DNA of 64,000 nt from Luscinia megarhynchos. Its lineage: Eukaryota > Chordata > Aves > Passeriformes > Turdidae. The notes beneath the pieces were generated by a model. That model made no database searches and was not told where the DNA came from. It saw nothing but the letters and a program-made list of their open reading frames with translations. The stretch is taken from the NCBI GenBank assembly GCA_034336665.1, contig CM067564.1:46175451-46239450 (forward strand), in the 5' to 3' direction. A program made the translations under genes and the position numbers. Within the stretch, counting starts at the first letter, position 1. Every line of letters begins with the position of its first letter. This document shows, one piece after another, positions 44,153-56,100 of this stretch.

Positions 44153-47100
44153 GGTATTTTTATATCTGTCCTACTTATTTATTTACTTAGACAAAATATG
44201 CAGGGACAGTTCTGCTAAGTGCTAAGATGAAAATCAGTTAGGATTCTCCACTGAAGTCTCCCAAGGCAGCCAGAAAAGCAGAAAATCTGTGACCACTTCT
44301 GTACAGATAATTTTGTCTCTATTAGTTCTAAAAAGAAAAACAAAGCAAAACAAAAACAAACAACCAAAAAGGCAATTATTTTACCATTTCCCAACATCTC
44401 TTCCTTCAGCAGCTAGGTTAAGATAAATCATACCTCCTCTAGCTAAAAAAATCAACAAACTTTTATATTGCATTCTCAGGCTCTCCTGCAGCTAGGTACA
44501 AGCTCAAAGCACCAATGCAAGATTTCAGAAGTACAGTTGCCTTTCATGAAACAGCCTGGATAGAACTGTCATCCTGCAATAGGCATGTTTTTAAACGAAA
44601 AATGAAACAAAACAAAACAAAAAAAAGTGTCATTAAAGACAGTGACACAGGGCTGAATTCGGGTTGTACATCACTCATACTGCCCTCCAGAAGAGAATGG
44701 CATATTGAGTTGGAGCAATTAGAGGCAAATCAGACTTCCAATACAATCAATGCAATAAGCAGCTGTGCTGTTTGTGTTACAGATTCACAGAAGATGATCT
44801 GAATGTGGTTCCTGTCAGTCAGGCATGACAGCCAGCTAGGCTGAAATCCAGGTGATGCAGGCTCAGCCACACACTCCCCGAGTCACCTTGTACACAAGAC
44901 CTAACCTAACCCCAAACTTCACATCTTGTTTTTTCTCTAGCAGTGCATTTCATAAATACAGGGCTTTGATGGTCCTAAATGTTATGCCCAGCAGGGCTTG
45001 AAAATGAGAGTGCTGAGTTGAAGCTATGGTTGCAAATGAGAAACATGCACTCAGTTAACATCTACTAATAAGGGGTGCATTGAGGCACAAGGCACATAGA
45101 AACCTTTAATTAAAGTTTGAGGTTGGAAAAAAATGGATCAGGAATCAGGGAGACTTTGGCTAGAAAGGGTAAAGCTATCACCAAGTGTTTGTAAAACATT
45201 AGACTCCTGGAACATGCTTGCAGAAGTGACATGTCTCAAAGGTGGACAGGTGAAGCTGATGCAGAGGGACTTGGATCCTCTTTAGAGCAGCAGTAAAGGA
45301 ATTATAAATTATCTGATTTTGGATAGGTGGGAGGGGGCTCTCTGTTCTCATCTTGACCCCTGGATTCATTACAGAGTGTCTTCAATACAACCACAGCTCC
45401 TCCTCCTCTACTCCCTAGAAAGGTTCCTGAAATGTTTCTCAGAGAAGGGAAAAAAGCCCCCCTTTATCTGAGCACACAGAACCTCCTGTGCAGAAAGCCA
45501 AACCTCCAGATTAGGATTCAAGGCATTTTACAGAGCCACTGTTGCTTACACGCTCCCCTCAGTGACGCAGAGGAAGACAAGAACATGTTTTTAATTGCAA
45601 AGTCAAATGGTTATGCATGGGTCCTGTCATGCTTGTGAGAACTTGTTCTTCCCCAGCCCTCCCTCTCCTCTCTGCTGAGACAGCCTTGCCAAAACCTGGC
45701 TTGAGAGTGGTCACAGGGAAAACATGAAGCCTTGCAGGGATTTGGGGAGTAGACACCAATCTGTCAGAGGTGTCACCAGAACTGGATATATCTGCTGATC
45801 TGTTACCACTTGCTAATTAGGGATTCGGCAGCTAATTGTCATAAATCTTGGTAAGAGATGTGGAATGAGGCAGAGTTTTTAAAGCAGCATAGCCTGGATT
45901 GGTTTGCAGGAATGATCACCCCGTGCCAGAGCTCTGCTGCTGTGTGATACCTCGGTGAATACCTGTATTGTTGTGAGTGCCAATTTGCTCCCAAAAGCAT
46001 TTCTGACATTCCTTTGCAAGAATGGTGAGTGTCCAGGACTGTAATACACTGACTTGTTGAAGGATTTTGTTTAATAAAACCAGAGATACTGGCAGTCACA
46101 GCCAAACAGATGTTTTACAGGATGAAATCTTGCACCCTTCATCAGGCTGAACTTCTGGTCCACCCTTCAGAAAGAAAAGCACAATTGTGCCAAGCAGGAT
46201 TGAGGTCTCATGCCTTGACTGTGCAAACCCACAAACTGGGCACTGCCTCAGTGAGTGTTAACACTCTTTGCATGTGATTCAGCCAGTCAGAGTTTGGACT
46301 TGGAAAGAAAGGGATTTAGCAAGTTTGATTCAGCTTTAGGTATCCTTTCCAACATTTCAGCCATGTCTAGTTACCCACCATCTTACTCCACCTGATTTCA
46401 ACGCTTCTCTGAGTCTTGAAATCTGAAGTTCAGGGTGAAAAGGGTAAAGCCAAGCCTTCAACATCTCAAAGGCATTGACTTTACTTAAATGATGAGCAGC
46501 TTCTCAGGAAATCAAGTCCCTTCAGGGTATGTACAGTTGAACATCCAAAAATAACTTGAAACTTTCTGTGGGTCTAAAGATCACAGGCCCTGTATTCACG
46601 TGAACTAGTCTTCAAATAAAAGATCAGAACTAAATTTCTGTAATTGTTCACCTGGCTTTTCCTTTGGAGAGAGTAGACTGAAGGTTGCATGCAGAAGAAA
46701 TACCTCTCTTAACAAGTAACTCTTGGTTTTCAGAAATTTTGGTCTGCTTTTTATTTCCTACTCCTTTTCCTGTTTTCAGCCAGTTTTTGTAATGTTTTCA
46801 TCAAGTCCAAGTTTTTATCTAGACCAAGATTACCAACTGCTTTTGGAAATAAAAAATAATATCTGTCACATATTCCACTGAAATCTGCCAAATTTTCCAG
46901 GTAGAAAGACACAACAATCTATTTTAAGACTGGTTTTCACTAAATCTGGCTGAAAACTCCACAGTGGAATATTTGTTTATTTTCCCAGATGAAAAAGCTG
47001 ATTCATAGTAATTCAAACATTTTGCTGAGATGGTTCAGTTTTGATTCAGGTGTGACAAACTTCAAGCAGAGCACAATTATCTCCTAATGAGTAGATTCCT

Positions 47101-47389
47101 GCCAGGAATTAGACCTGCAAGGTGCTGTGGCCAGTTGGGAACCATCTCCTCTGGAGCCTGTCAGCACATCAGGATAGTGGCCACCAGGGAATGAGGAACC
47201 TGAAAATGTTTAAACTATTCATGTTTAAAAGTTGTGATGTTTTCTGCTTGATGGAAAGGGAGACAGATGGAGGCCAGAACAGCATTACTCAATTCTTCCC
47301 TGAAATTCCATGTCTGTCCATCTTGCTGTCTAAAAATCAGGACCAATTGCTTTGTCAGGAAAAAGTAAAAATAGGGGGTTTATTCTGAA
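44153..47389. other. Unique noncoding DNA
   Basis: No gene is recognised in 3.2 kb. (AAAAC)n-like short runs are at about 44336-44365 and 44600-44625. A segment at 45770-45860 (CTAATTAGGG...GCTAATTGTCATAAATC) looks CNE-like. Confidence 0.5.
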
Positions 47390-47700
47390 TGAGAAAGCAA
47401 TTTAATACTAAAGTATTGAAACCTGATCTACAGAGAATGATTTTGCTATACAAAATACTAGGGCTCTTAATAATCCGTGGCCATTAAGGTGCATTAATTG
47501 ATTAATTAGAAAAAGGTTAATCCCTCTCTGGGAAATGTAAAACTACTTCTTGGGTATAAGGGAGAAAAGTTTACTCTGTATATTATTATTAAGCACACAG
47601 ATGACGATCTTTCTGACTGGGTTCTGCAACCTACACCTTTTATTTCTGAAGGCAAAAGCTTTTGTGCACTGAAAGCAACCATTTATCTTGCAGAAAGCAG
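47390..47700. promoter_or_regulatory. Candidate conserved noncoding element
   Basis: Dense in homeobox-like cores: CTTAATAATCCGTGG, CCATTAAGGTGCATTAATTGATTAATTAG (47483-47511) and AAAGGTTAATCCC (a nuclear-receptor/HNF1-like or bicoid-like TAATCC core, twice). Then come GTATATTATTATTAAGC and CAGATGACGATC. No repeat family and no reading frame. Function inferred. Confidence 0.35.
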
Positions 47701-50309
47701 AGATGCACATCAGCAGACACCAAAAAAAAAACCAAAAACCAACAAAAATTAGCCTCCTACAAATTCAAACTTAAAAAAAAGGCAATTGAAAAAAAATTGG
47801 TTGCAAAACACCTGTTTTGAAGCTCGTGCCACTGTGATTTTTCGGAAAAACCTTGAAAAGAACGTGAAAGATGTTGTTTGCTTTAGAGTGAGATAATTTT
47901 TAGTTCTAATTTCACCTAACACCTCATAGGAAATATTTTTGGGTTGGCATAATGCAAGTCAACTATCCTCAGCCATAATTCCCCTTGTTTTTTGGTAGTG
48001 CTGTCTATGCCAACCCTGGAATATCAGGATTGATGCAAAATGTCAATGAACTGGATCACCAGTAATTTTCCACAATGGATTGTATAAAATTTGTATAAAA
48101 GACTTATAAGTAGCTTCAGAATCTGGACTAAAGCACCAGAAAATTTAGTTTTATTGGTGCTTTAATCCTCCATTTAGTGCTGAACTTCCACCAGAGCAAG
48201 GAAAACACCCAGAAACACATGGTGGCCCAAAGAACTAAAATCTCTTGCTTTGTTCTTCTTGCTGCTCTGGGGAGGCCTAGTAAAGAGCACCAAACCATTC
48301 CCTGCTGCAGGTGGTTTCCTTCCAGCATGGTCACATCCCTTCTCCTGTGTGTGTGGTGTGACACACGTGCAGGTGGCTCCTGTAAATCACATCAGCCACT
48401 CGCCGGCACGCTCCCATCCCTCTGGAGCTGGCTGGGTCCCAGCTGGGCTCCAACAAACACACAAGTGTCCCAAAAACCAGAGCTGGGTCTTGCAGCTTCC
48501 ATGCCTGGCAATCCCATTCCTTCCTTCAACCCAGATCCACACCCAGCCTCCCTCGTGATGACAAATGCAGCAGCCAGGGTGAGACGAGTGGTTAAGTTAA
48601 TGATGATTTAACACTTTGCAGGCTGCTGTCCCAGGTGATTATACATTCTTTGCATTTGTTTGGCTGGAAATATGGAAAATTAATTAGTAGCAGAAGGGTA
48701 TAACTTTGCCAGCCATTAACTGAATTATAAGTAAGTGTTTTCTTTGTCTGGCAATATCTTACCTTGTCCTTCTGCCAAAAATATCTCATAACTTGCTATT
48801 ATATTCTCTGAAGACAACCTTTTCAATGACTTTATGAGTGAAATACTGTAATACCAGTAGGAAAGGATTTTTTTCCCTCTTTTTTTTTGGTAGTGATGAA
48901 AGGGGACATAGCTACATTTCTGAAGGTCAAATGTTTAGAACCAAAAACTGCTTTCTTACTCAGTTTTTCTTTTTAATTGTCAAGGAAAAATTAGAAAAAA
49001 TGCCCCAGCTAATGATGAAAAAAACCAAGAAAACAAGAAAGAATATTTTCTAAGCCTAAATACTTTTTATCTCTACATATGTTTATATAATACTGTTTTC
49101 CGATGGAAAGTAAAATGCTGTGGATATCTGGGAGGGAAAAGAGAACCAGATTTGTCATCTGCCTCCAATCTTTATTTTATAGTAAGCAGTGTTGCAGCTG
49201 AGGTGTCTTCTATCTCCATATTTATTCTAGAACAAAGATTGATGTAGCCTGATATGTGTTGCAGTATTAAAAAAAATTTAAAAAGTGAGACAAAAGAAAA
49301 AAAACAAACCCATGTCTTGCTCTAGACATGTTTTTAGAATGTTGTTATAAAGCACACAGCTCCTAATCTGTCTGATGTCCATTAATCAACAGAGCTGCAA
49401 TCACATTATCTTTCACTTGGGCCCTAATGCTTGGTCCAAGCTTCTCCCTTCCTTTACTTCTGGAGGTCTATAAACCCAGCCTGCTTTGGATGGCAGGTGG
49501 GAGCTGAGGATATCCTGACTCTCCTGTTTCTCTGGAGCAGGGATTTTCTGGCTGCTGGATGTTAAGCTGCTTATGCTTCTGGCCACAGATGTAAAATGTA
49601 AATCATGGGAACCAGAGGTGTTTTTATAGCGTGACAAACCTGGGCCAGGCAGAGCATTAGGTGCCTAATGGATGTGCTGCCCATTGTCTCACAGAGCTGG
49701 GGAATGGTCTGAGAGGATGTCTGGGATGTTTCTTCCTCCCCCTGCATGCAGAGGCACACGCTGTTCATCAGGCTCTGTGCTGCAGATCGCCCACGAGTAC
49801 CTGCCTGCTTTCAGAATTAATCACTCTTGACTTGGAAGCACTTTCATCTGCCTAAACTTTCTTTCCCCCACCCCCTTTTCCTTCCTCGTGCCGAGACAAG
49901 GTACCATGGATGCTGCAAGTGCAGTGGAGGTGCTGTCTAGACACCCAGAGCATCTCTGTGAACAAGAGACCTGCCGTGCACAGAAGGCGTCGGCACACGA
50001 GGCTGTTGGCAGGCTCATCTCCCACTCCCTTGGCCAAGGCTCCAGCCACAAAAGCCATGTCTAGTCAGCTGAATGTGCCTTCAAATGTCAATGTTTGGAC
50101 TGATTAGCAAATACGAGAAAAGATCTTGACTGTGGCAAAACCCAGAAGTGTCTAAGGGAGAATTTGAAAAGGGTTTTAGGCAGTTGTGTAGAGTTTGCTG
50201 AGTTGTTTTTTTGCATTGCAGCACAAAGTGATCCAAATTCCTCATTGTTGGTGGATCTTTGTGGTTCCCATTCAGGGACCTTGGAAGAGCTGTTTGGAGA
50301 GGTCAGCAG
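47701..50309. other. Unique noncoding DNA
   Basis: No gene is recognised. A-rich runs occur at about 47722-47745 and 49268-49310. The 144-codon plus frame 48177-48611 overlaps 102- and 78-codon frames on both strands and has no domain. Overlapping frames at 49571-50107 lie on both strands and are chance. Confidence 0.45.
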
Positions 50310-50550
50310 TCCAACCTCCATCCTGGAGATGACACATTTCCAACACCCCAGTAGGCCAACCATGGATTTATCTAGATGAATCTTGAAAACTTTCAAGGAT
50401 GGAGATTTCACAGCATTGCTGGACAGTAACCTGCTGGTCACACTCCTCCTAATGCAATCCAGCAGAAAGTTTGTTATATTCACTGTTGTTTTACGTTCAG
50501 TTTGGTATCCTCTTTGAAGTTGGGCTGTTACTTATCCTGTCCCCTGCCTC
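50310..50550 (-). mobile_element. Diverged CR1 LINE fragment
   Basis: TCTAGATGAATCTTGAAAACTTTCAAGGATGGAGATTTCACAGCATTGCTGGACAGTAACCTG follows the reverse complement of the CR1 3' region (gaatcttgaaaacctccaaggatggagattccacagcctctctgggcaacctg). CACACTCCTCCTAATGCAATCC and TTATCCTGTCCCCTGCC follow in the right order. The terminus on the left (TGGAGAGGTCAGCAGTCCAACCTCC) is degraded. It is older than most other copies here; the edges are approximate. Confidence 0.65.
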
Positions 50551-51800
50551 TACTGGTTCATGGAGTTATTCCAACCCAGCTGCAGAAATTATACCATGCT
50601 TTCTGTACTTCATGGAGTCTCTGCTGCCCTGGTCTTCAAGTCTTTAAAAACCTTCTTGGCTTGAAGATCTACTGTTCAGATTATGAACTACTTGTAATAT
50701 GCTCATTACCAGCTGTTAAATGGACATTGAGCTGCATTTGTACTCAATATCAATTTTCCATTTGTTTGGTAGTTTACTCCTTCTCCAGCTTCCTGATGAG
50801 AATGCTGTGGGTGACAAAATCCTTATATATTAAACATATTTAATAGCTGCTGCTCTTCCCTCTCCATTACAGCCAGTAAATTAATGAAGAATTCAATTGT
50901 AGAAGGCAATCAGGTTAGTTACCAATGATTTGCCCTAGACAAATCCTTTTAGACTGTTTATGACTGCTTCTTGTCTTTCAGTAGATTGGAAGTGGACACC
51001 AGGAGGATGTTCCCAGACCCTTCCAGAGCCTGAGGTGGGACTGACCAGTTTATTCACGTTTCCATGGAATTGTTTCTCTTCCTTTAGGTCTTTTTAGGTC
51101 CAGCAGAGCTTTGGCCTTCCTGACATTATCAAGACTGAAGTGTTAACTCAACTGATCCAAGAAAGAACATGTGAAAACTGGATTTCTCAAGACCTTTGCC
51201 TGTGGACCGTGTGTGTGCTCTTGCAGCTCATCCTGGAGACACAGGAAGACCCACCAGGCCTTACAACTTTTCACAGAAGTTTTTCAAGAGGTTTGTTTTA
51301 TGGTTGACGTGTGAAGCCATACAGTTCCTTCCCCTCTCTGAGCTCTGTGTGTTGGAAAGCCACCTCCCCTCTGTATGGTACTCACAGAAAATGTGTCTGG
51401 TTGAGGGGGAAGTGGGCTTGCAAACCCTCTTTTGTGCAAGGCACAAAGGAAAAGGGGTGGCTTGTAGTCTGCAGCAAAACCAGAGGAGGCTCTCTGCTCT
51501 CTTCAAAGGGCTTCCTCTTCCCCTTCTCTCTCTATTGTGAATTCTTTAAAAAGACCACCCTTCCCTTCTGCAGAGTGAAAACATCAAAGGGAATGGTGTG
51601 GTGGGGTATTTCCTTGTGAACACTGACTTACCTTACAAAGGTGAGGAGTTCACAGGAGGTTCTCTCTTGTGAAGCGTGTTCTGGCTGCCTGGCTTTGAAT
51701 GCTGAGCTCACTGGGAAAATGTTCTTACATCTTCAGGCAAGCAGCTTTGCTGTAAAGCCAAATCTCTTCCTCTCCCTCCCACTTTCTACTTACCCAGTAA
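50551..51800. other. Unique noncoding DNA
   Basis: No gene is recognised. Frames of up to 114 codons (51196-51540) overlap minus-strand frames and match no family. Confidence 0.5.
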
Positions 51801-51890
51801 TATTTTATTTTATTTTATTTTATTTTATTTTATTTTATTTTATTTTATTTTATTTTATTTTATTTTATTTTGTTTTATTTTATTTTATTT
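51801..51890. repeat. (TATTT)18 pentanucleotide array
   Basis: Eighteen TATTT units over 90 bases, perfect except for one A-to-G change at 51872. The array starts after CAGTAA and ends at CTATTCAATT, with T-rich imperfect sequence beyond. The frame 51641-51997 crossing it gives a Phe/Ile/Leu/Tyr repeat and is not a gene. Confidence 0.97.
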
Positions 51891-53154
51891 CTATTCAATT
51901 TAGTTTTCTACTTTATAATTTTATACTAATTTATTTCATCTTTCATTTAATTAAACTTCATATTTATTTTGTTTTGGACAGCACTGAAACTTTCTAGGTC
52001 TAGAGGTTTTTGTAAGTTTTTATTTTTATATGGAGGTAGTCACAAAAATTGAAGTGCAACAGAAAACTAAGATTTCCCACAAAAATTTGATTTTAAAAGA
52101 TTCAGTCTTCTATTTATTAAGGTACATTTAAATGTGAGGATGTGACACTATCCCATCCCAGGATATGGAGAAGAGATAAGTTTGCTCATGCTTGTTTCAG
52201 CATAAGATTTTGATTGTTTTATTGGCTAATAAGCTTAGCAAGAACAGTCAGCAATCAACCAGCTGTATCAAATTCTTCAGTGAGCTGGAGTTTAAATTTA
52301 ATGTCATTAGAATAGCTCCAAAAGCCTCAATTTCCTCTGGTTTTGGACAAACTTGGTGGCAATTAAAACTGTAACAGTTTTTTTTTTTTTTTCTTTTTCA
52401 TTTTTATCCCTAAGGGTAGAACTGTCATCCAAAAATCAGAGGCTAAAACCTGTATGTAGTCAAGCATAAGGCAGGAAACCCCTCTTCAGCCCATCATGTT
52501 ACATCTTTTAATGCTTGCTCTTGGTATAAGAATTTATATATAACTAAAAATATATAAAATGTATATTATATATATATAAAGTGTAAATACAGACAATGAA
52601 TAAAGATTCATTTTATCCATTAAAACCTTGAGGATGAGTCTCCATGGTTTACCTTGGAGCAAATATATTAGTTCTTACATCCCATGTGTTTTTGGAGGTT
52701 CCCAGTCCTGTTTTAAGGTCATTCATCTCCTCAGGAAGCCACTGCCCCAGCACTGCATCATGTAGGAAGGCAAACTCAGGCTGATTTTCACCATGGCAAA
52801 GTTTTGAAGAAGGGTAAAAGAGGCTGGAAACTGCTGGGAATTGCTAATCAGCCATGAGATTTATAAAAACCACCCAGGATTTCAGCTCGAGCATGTTATC
52901 CTGGAGCAGCCAAGTGGGGATGTCAGCTTCAACACCACGTCCCTGAGTCTCAGTACCAAAGTGACATTTGGATTCTGCTATCTAGACCTTAAAAAAAAAA
53001 AAAGAAAAAAAAAGAAAAAAAAAGGAAAAAAAAAGAAAAAAAAAAAAAAAAAAAGGAACATTTTTCCTCATTTTTCCTGTACAAACCACCCCTACTCCTA
53101 CAAATAACAATATCTATCTTATTCACAATCCAGAGTTAGGCCAGTGGTCAAACT
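51891..53154. other. Unique AT-rich DNA with two low-complexity tracts
   Basis: No gene. A TA-rich patch is at 52527-52585 (imperfect TATATA), a T14 run at about 52378-52391, and a long A-rich tract (52991-53054) is listed separately. Confidence 0.5.
52991..53054. repeat. A-rich tract with periodic G
   Basis: A13, then A-runs of 5-9 separated by G or GG, ending in an uninterrupted run of about 19 A before GG. It lies about 100 bases left of a plus-strand CR1 end, but CR1 lacks a poly(A) tail, so the two are unrelated. Confidence 0.9.
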
Positions 53155-53200
53155 CAAAGACCTGAGAAGACTTTTCCAACCTTAATCATTCTATGATTCT
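53155..53200 (+). mobile_element. CR1 LINE 3'-terminal scrap
   Basis: AAGACTTTTCCAACCTTAATCATTCTATGATTCT is the last ~45 bases of CR1, ending in the typical ATTCTATGATTCT. It is extremely 5'-truncated. Confidence 0.85.
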
Positions 53201-53203
53201 AAA

Positions 53204-54184
53204 TGTGAGCTTCATCCAAGATGCCTCAGAGTCCAGAGGTTTGTTTCATGCTAAATCCCAGCTGTGACTCACAGTCTCACAGCAGAATTCATATAAATGT
53301 GTGGATGACACTGGAAGTGAGTTGTGCAATAGCAGGGGGGGAAAGCTAACAACAAATCCTCTCTGTGCAAGTGGCAGAAATGAACCTTACCAATCCATCA
53401 GGGTAAAGAGCAGAGGAAATCCTTTATCAGGAGCTAAATGCAAAGGACCTGATTTTAACCCATGTTGTGCAGGTTGGCTAGAGCATGTGAGCATTTCTGA
53501 AGTCAGAGGTGCTGAATGGAGAAAAAGTTTCTGCTCTTGTCAGCACTTTGGTCTGTGTGTGGTTTCCCTGCTGCCATTAGCTCCAGGCATTTTGGAAATT
53601 GTATTCCTCCTGCAAGGCAGAGTGGGAAGAGCTGACAAGGTGGGTTAAAGTATTGAGTCATGAGGATAATTAATCAAGGGTCTTCTGCAGAATTTCTGTT
53701 TGGTGTTGGGTTTTTTTTGGTCTCACAGCAATGAGCAGCCTCCAGCAGGGCCCCCGGCAGCAACGTGGGCACTCACAGGTTTTCAGGTCAGAGTACTTGA
53801 CCTCAAGACTGCTGTCTCTTAAGGTTGGATTGCTTCAATTTGAGAAGGTTATTTACTGGGAGGCAATCTGAAGGTTGCCTTGTGCTGAGGTTGTTGCCAA
53901 TAAGTGGTGGGAGATGGTCCCTGGCTGAACAGAATAAGAGGATGAGTAGCAGGAGGTGAGAAGTAAAGGTTACACAGCCTTTCAGTTCTCAACACCCCTG
54001 AGACTCTGCCTGAAGCCATCCTGAAGCCATCCAGCTCATCCTGAGCCAGTCCTCACCAGGACTTCATCCTGTACCTGCTGCAAGGTGCTGAGCCCTCCTT
54101 ATACATTGAGGGGCTGCAGAAAGACTGTTTCTTTGGCATGCAAGGACTAAGCACACAGCAGCTGCTCACTTTTAATTTTAAAGG
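53204..54184. other. Unique noncoding DNA
   Basis: No gene is recognised. The 115-codon frame 53301-53648 matches no family. A short direct repeat (CTGAAGCCATC) occurs twice in tandem near 54010-54031. Confidence 0.5.
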
Positions 54185-54272
54185 AGAATCACAGAATGGT
54201 TTGGTTTGGAAGGCAAAAATAATCCAGCTCCAACCTCCCTGCTGTGGCAGGGACATCTTCCACTAGGGAAGA
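54185..54272 (-). mobile_element. CR1 LINE 3'-end fragment
   Basis: GAATCACAGAATGGTTTGGTTTGGAAGGCAAAAATAATCCAGCTCCAACCTCCCTGCTGTGGCAGGGACATCTTCCACTAGGG is the reverse complement of the CR1 3' end (CTAGTGGAAG.. GTCCCTGCC.. CAGC.. GGTTGGA.. CCATTCTGTGATTC). Short and 5'-truncated. Confidence 0.9.
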
Positions 54273-54839
54273 GAGAATTCATCAAAACAGCAAGGACAAA
54301 TAAAACATTTTGAGGAGCAGAATACAGCCTTCTTCTTCCCCTGGTGTTGTTTAGTAACTTGAGGTTACATTTTGGGCTGCTTCTCAGGAAATTCAACTAA
54401 CCCTGATAGGAAAATGGTGAAGCATAGCTGCAAGATAAATAAATTATTCAAGGACCAAGCACTCCTTTAGGCATTTTACCCCCTGGGGTTCAAAACACTT
54501 GAACAAGTCTCATGTCACTTGCATGTGATATTACTGCTTTCCCAAAACACATTTCCTTCCTCAAAGAAAACACTTTTAATTAATTCTCCAAAACACATTT
54601 CTGCCAAGTCTAACCTGGTCGAGTGTATGCATCAAATTCCTGCAGCACTCAGCCTATGTCCTATAAAACTTGTCACGACTGATTTTTACTCTTTTTGCAC
54701 TGGTTGTAAAGAGATGGATTCAAAGGCATTCCTTCTCATGCAGGTCCAGATTGAAGCACATGTTTAACAAAAAGACCCTGGTGATGTATTTTGCTGAATT
54801 GGGACCTTTTATGGGACAGATGAATCGAGCCCTTTTTTG
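54273..54839. other. Unique noncoding DNA
   Basis: No gene or repeat recognised. Confidence 0.5.
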
Positions 54840-55050
54840 TCATTCTGTTTTGGAGTAAACATTTCTGCAGTGTAACATTAATTATGGATTCTCCACCTTG
54901 ATTCAGTATTGCATTTAGGCTGCTATTCCCTGTTAAATCATCTTCCTTGACATGTAAAATTCAGGCTGCCTTTGTTAGATTAAAGTCTTTTTATCTGACC
55001 TGCCTTTAAGCTTCATCTACTTAGTCATATCACTGGGTAGGTAACAGAAA
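54840..55050. promoter_or_regulatory. Candidate conserved noncoding element
   Basis: GTAACATTAATTATGGATTC, GATTCAGTATTGCATTTAGGC, GTTAAATCATC, GTTAGATTAAAGTC and CTGACCTGCC form a complex block with homeobox-like and nuclear-receptor-like half sites. No repeat is visible. Evidence is texture only. Confidence 0.3.
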
Positions 55051-55830
55051 ATTGCCAATATGTCACCCAGTGGGTAAATCAATTCATGAAAGGAGGCCTA
55101 GTGCTTTTAGATTGACTGCAGAATGGCTCTTTTCTTTTTTTCCAAGCATATCTTCCTCAGCACACCTGGGTATTCCTCCTGAGGGCTCAGGAAAAAAGTT
55201 TGAATTGCCTTGTTCTTTATTAGCTACATCCCGTCTCCTTTATATTACAGGTGAACGTGATTTGCTCCACAGTGCAGTGTATTCCTGAGAGAGGGACTGA
55301 AAGGAAAAGGGCAAATTATCCTCACAGTGATGTGGAAAGCAGGAAGAGAGTTAGCAGGAAAATTATCACTGGTAAAAATCTGAGATATTCTCTGCATATG
55401 TTTGAGAGGCAGCACCACCCCGACTGGGGTGAGCTTGGGGCACAGGTGAACTCTTGTTGGGGAAATAAGACCAAGACTCTTAAGTGACAAGATTTCTCAG
55501 GTGCTGTTCCAGAAGTTTTGTTTAAAAAAGAAGCTCTTATTTTCAGAAAGCCCCCCAACCCATCTATCCATGGTAATGGATTGGTCATTGAAGTGCTGGA
55601 GAAAAGAGGAGCATTTTTTACCTGTCAATTGCAAAGTGTACCAAAACCTCTGAGGGCTCCATGGGAAGAGACTTAAGAAATCAAGGTGGAGCTGGATGTT
55701 TTCATTGGCCAACAACAGGTTTTGCATGAGAATATTTGGGGAAACTGAGGCACAAAGTTCATCTAATATCTTGCTCTTTTCTTTCAATCTGGGTACTTTC
55801 TTTATGCCTTATGAAATAGAGTGTTTGTTT
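55051..55830. other. Unique noncoding DNA
   Basis: No gene is recognised. GGGGAAACTGAGGCACAAAG at 55738-55757 resembles a MIR core piece but is too short to call. Confidence 0.5.
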
Positions 55831-56100
55831 GAATCACAGAATGGTTTGGGTTGGAATAGACCTTAAAGATCATCTGATTCCAGCTCTCCTGCCATGGGCA
55901 GGAAACCTTCCACTAGACCAGGGTGCTCAAAGACATGTCCAGCCTGGCCTTGAACACTGCCAAGGATGAAGCATCCACAACTTCCTTGGGCACCCATGCC
56001 AGGACCTCACCACCCTCACAGTCAAGAATTTCTTCCTAGTATCTTATCTAAACCTGTCCTCTGCCAGTTTAAAAAAACTCAGTTTGAGGCTCCTCCCTGT
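55831..56100 (-). mobile_element. CR1 LINE, about 270 bp
   Basis: It reads, in reverse complement, a classical avian CR1 3' region: left edge GAATCACAGAATGGTTTGGGTTGGAATAGACCTTAAAGATCATCTGATTCCA, then GCCATGGGCAGG..ACCTTCCACTAGACCAGGGTGCTCAAAG, CAGCCTGGCCTTGAACACTGCCAAGGATGAAGCATCCACAACTTCC, TCCTAGTATCTTATCTAAACCTGTCCTCTG, CAGTTTAAA. Fairly well preserved. 5'-truncated with no coding part. The right edge is approximate. Confidence 0.95.

Noticed and set aside
44850..44905. MIR-like GAAATCCAGGTGATGCAGG...GAGTCACCTTG
   Set aside because: Order is suggestive but the diagnostic CAGTTTCCTCATCTGTAAAATGG block is missing.
48177..48611. 144-codon plus frame
   Set aside because: Overlapped by other frames on both strands, no domain, no splice signals.
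51641..51997. 118-codon frame
   Set aside because: The middle is a translation of the TATTT pentamer array.
52991..53200. A-rich tract as the poly(A) tail of the nearby CR1
   Set aside because: CR1 elements end in a short ATTCTATG-type repeat, not poly(A), and the tract lies on the wrong side.
55738..55772. MIR-like GGGGAAACTGAGGCACAAAG
   Set aside because: About 20 matching bases only; flanks do not continue the SINE.
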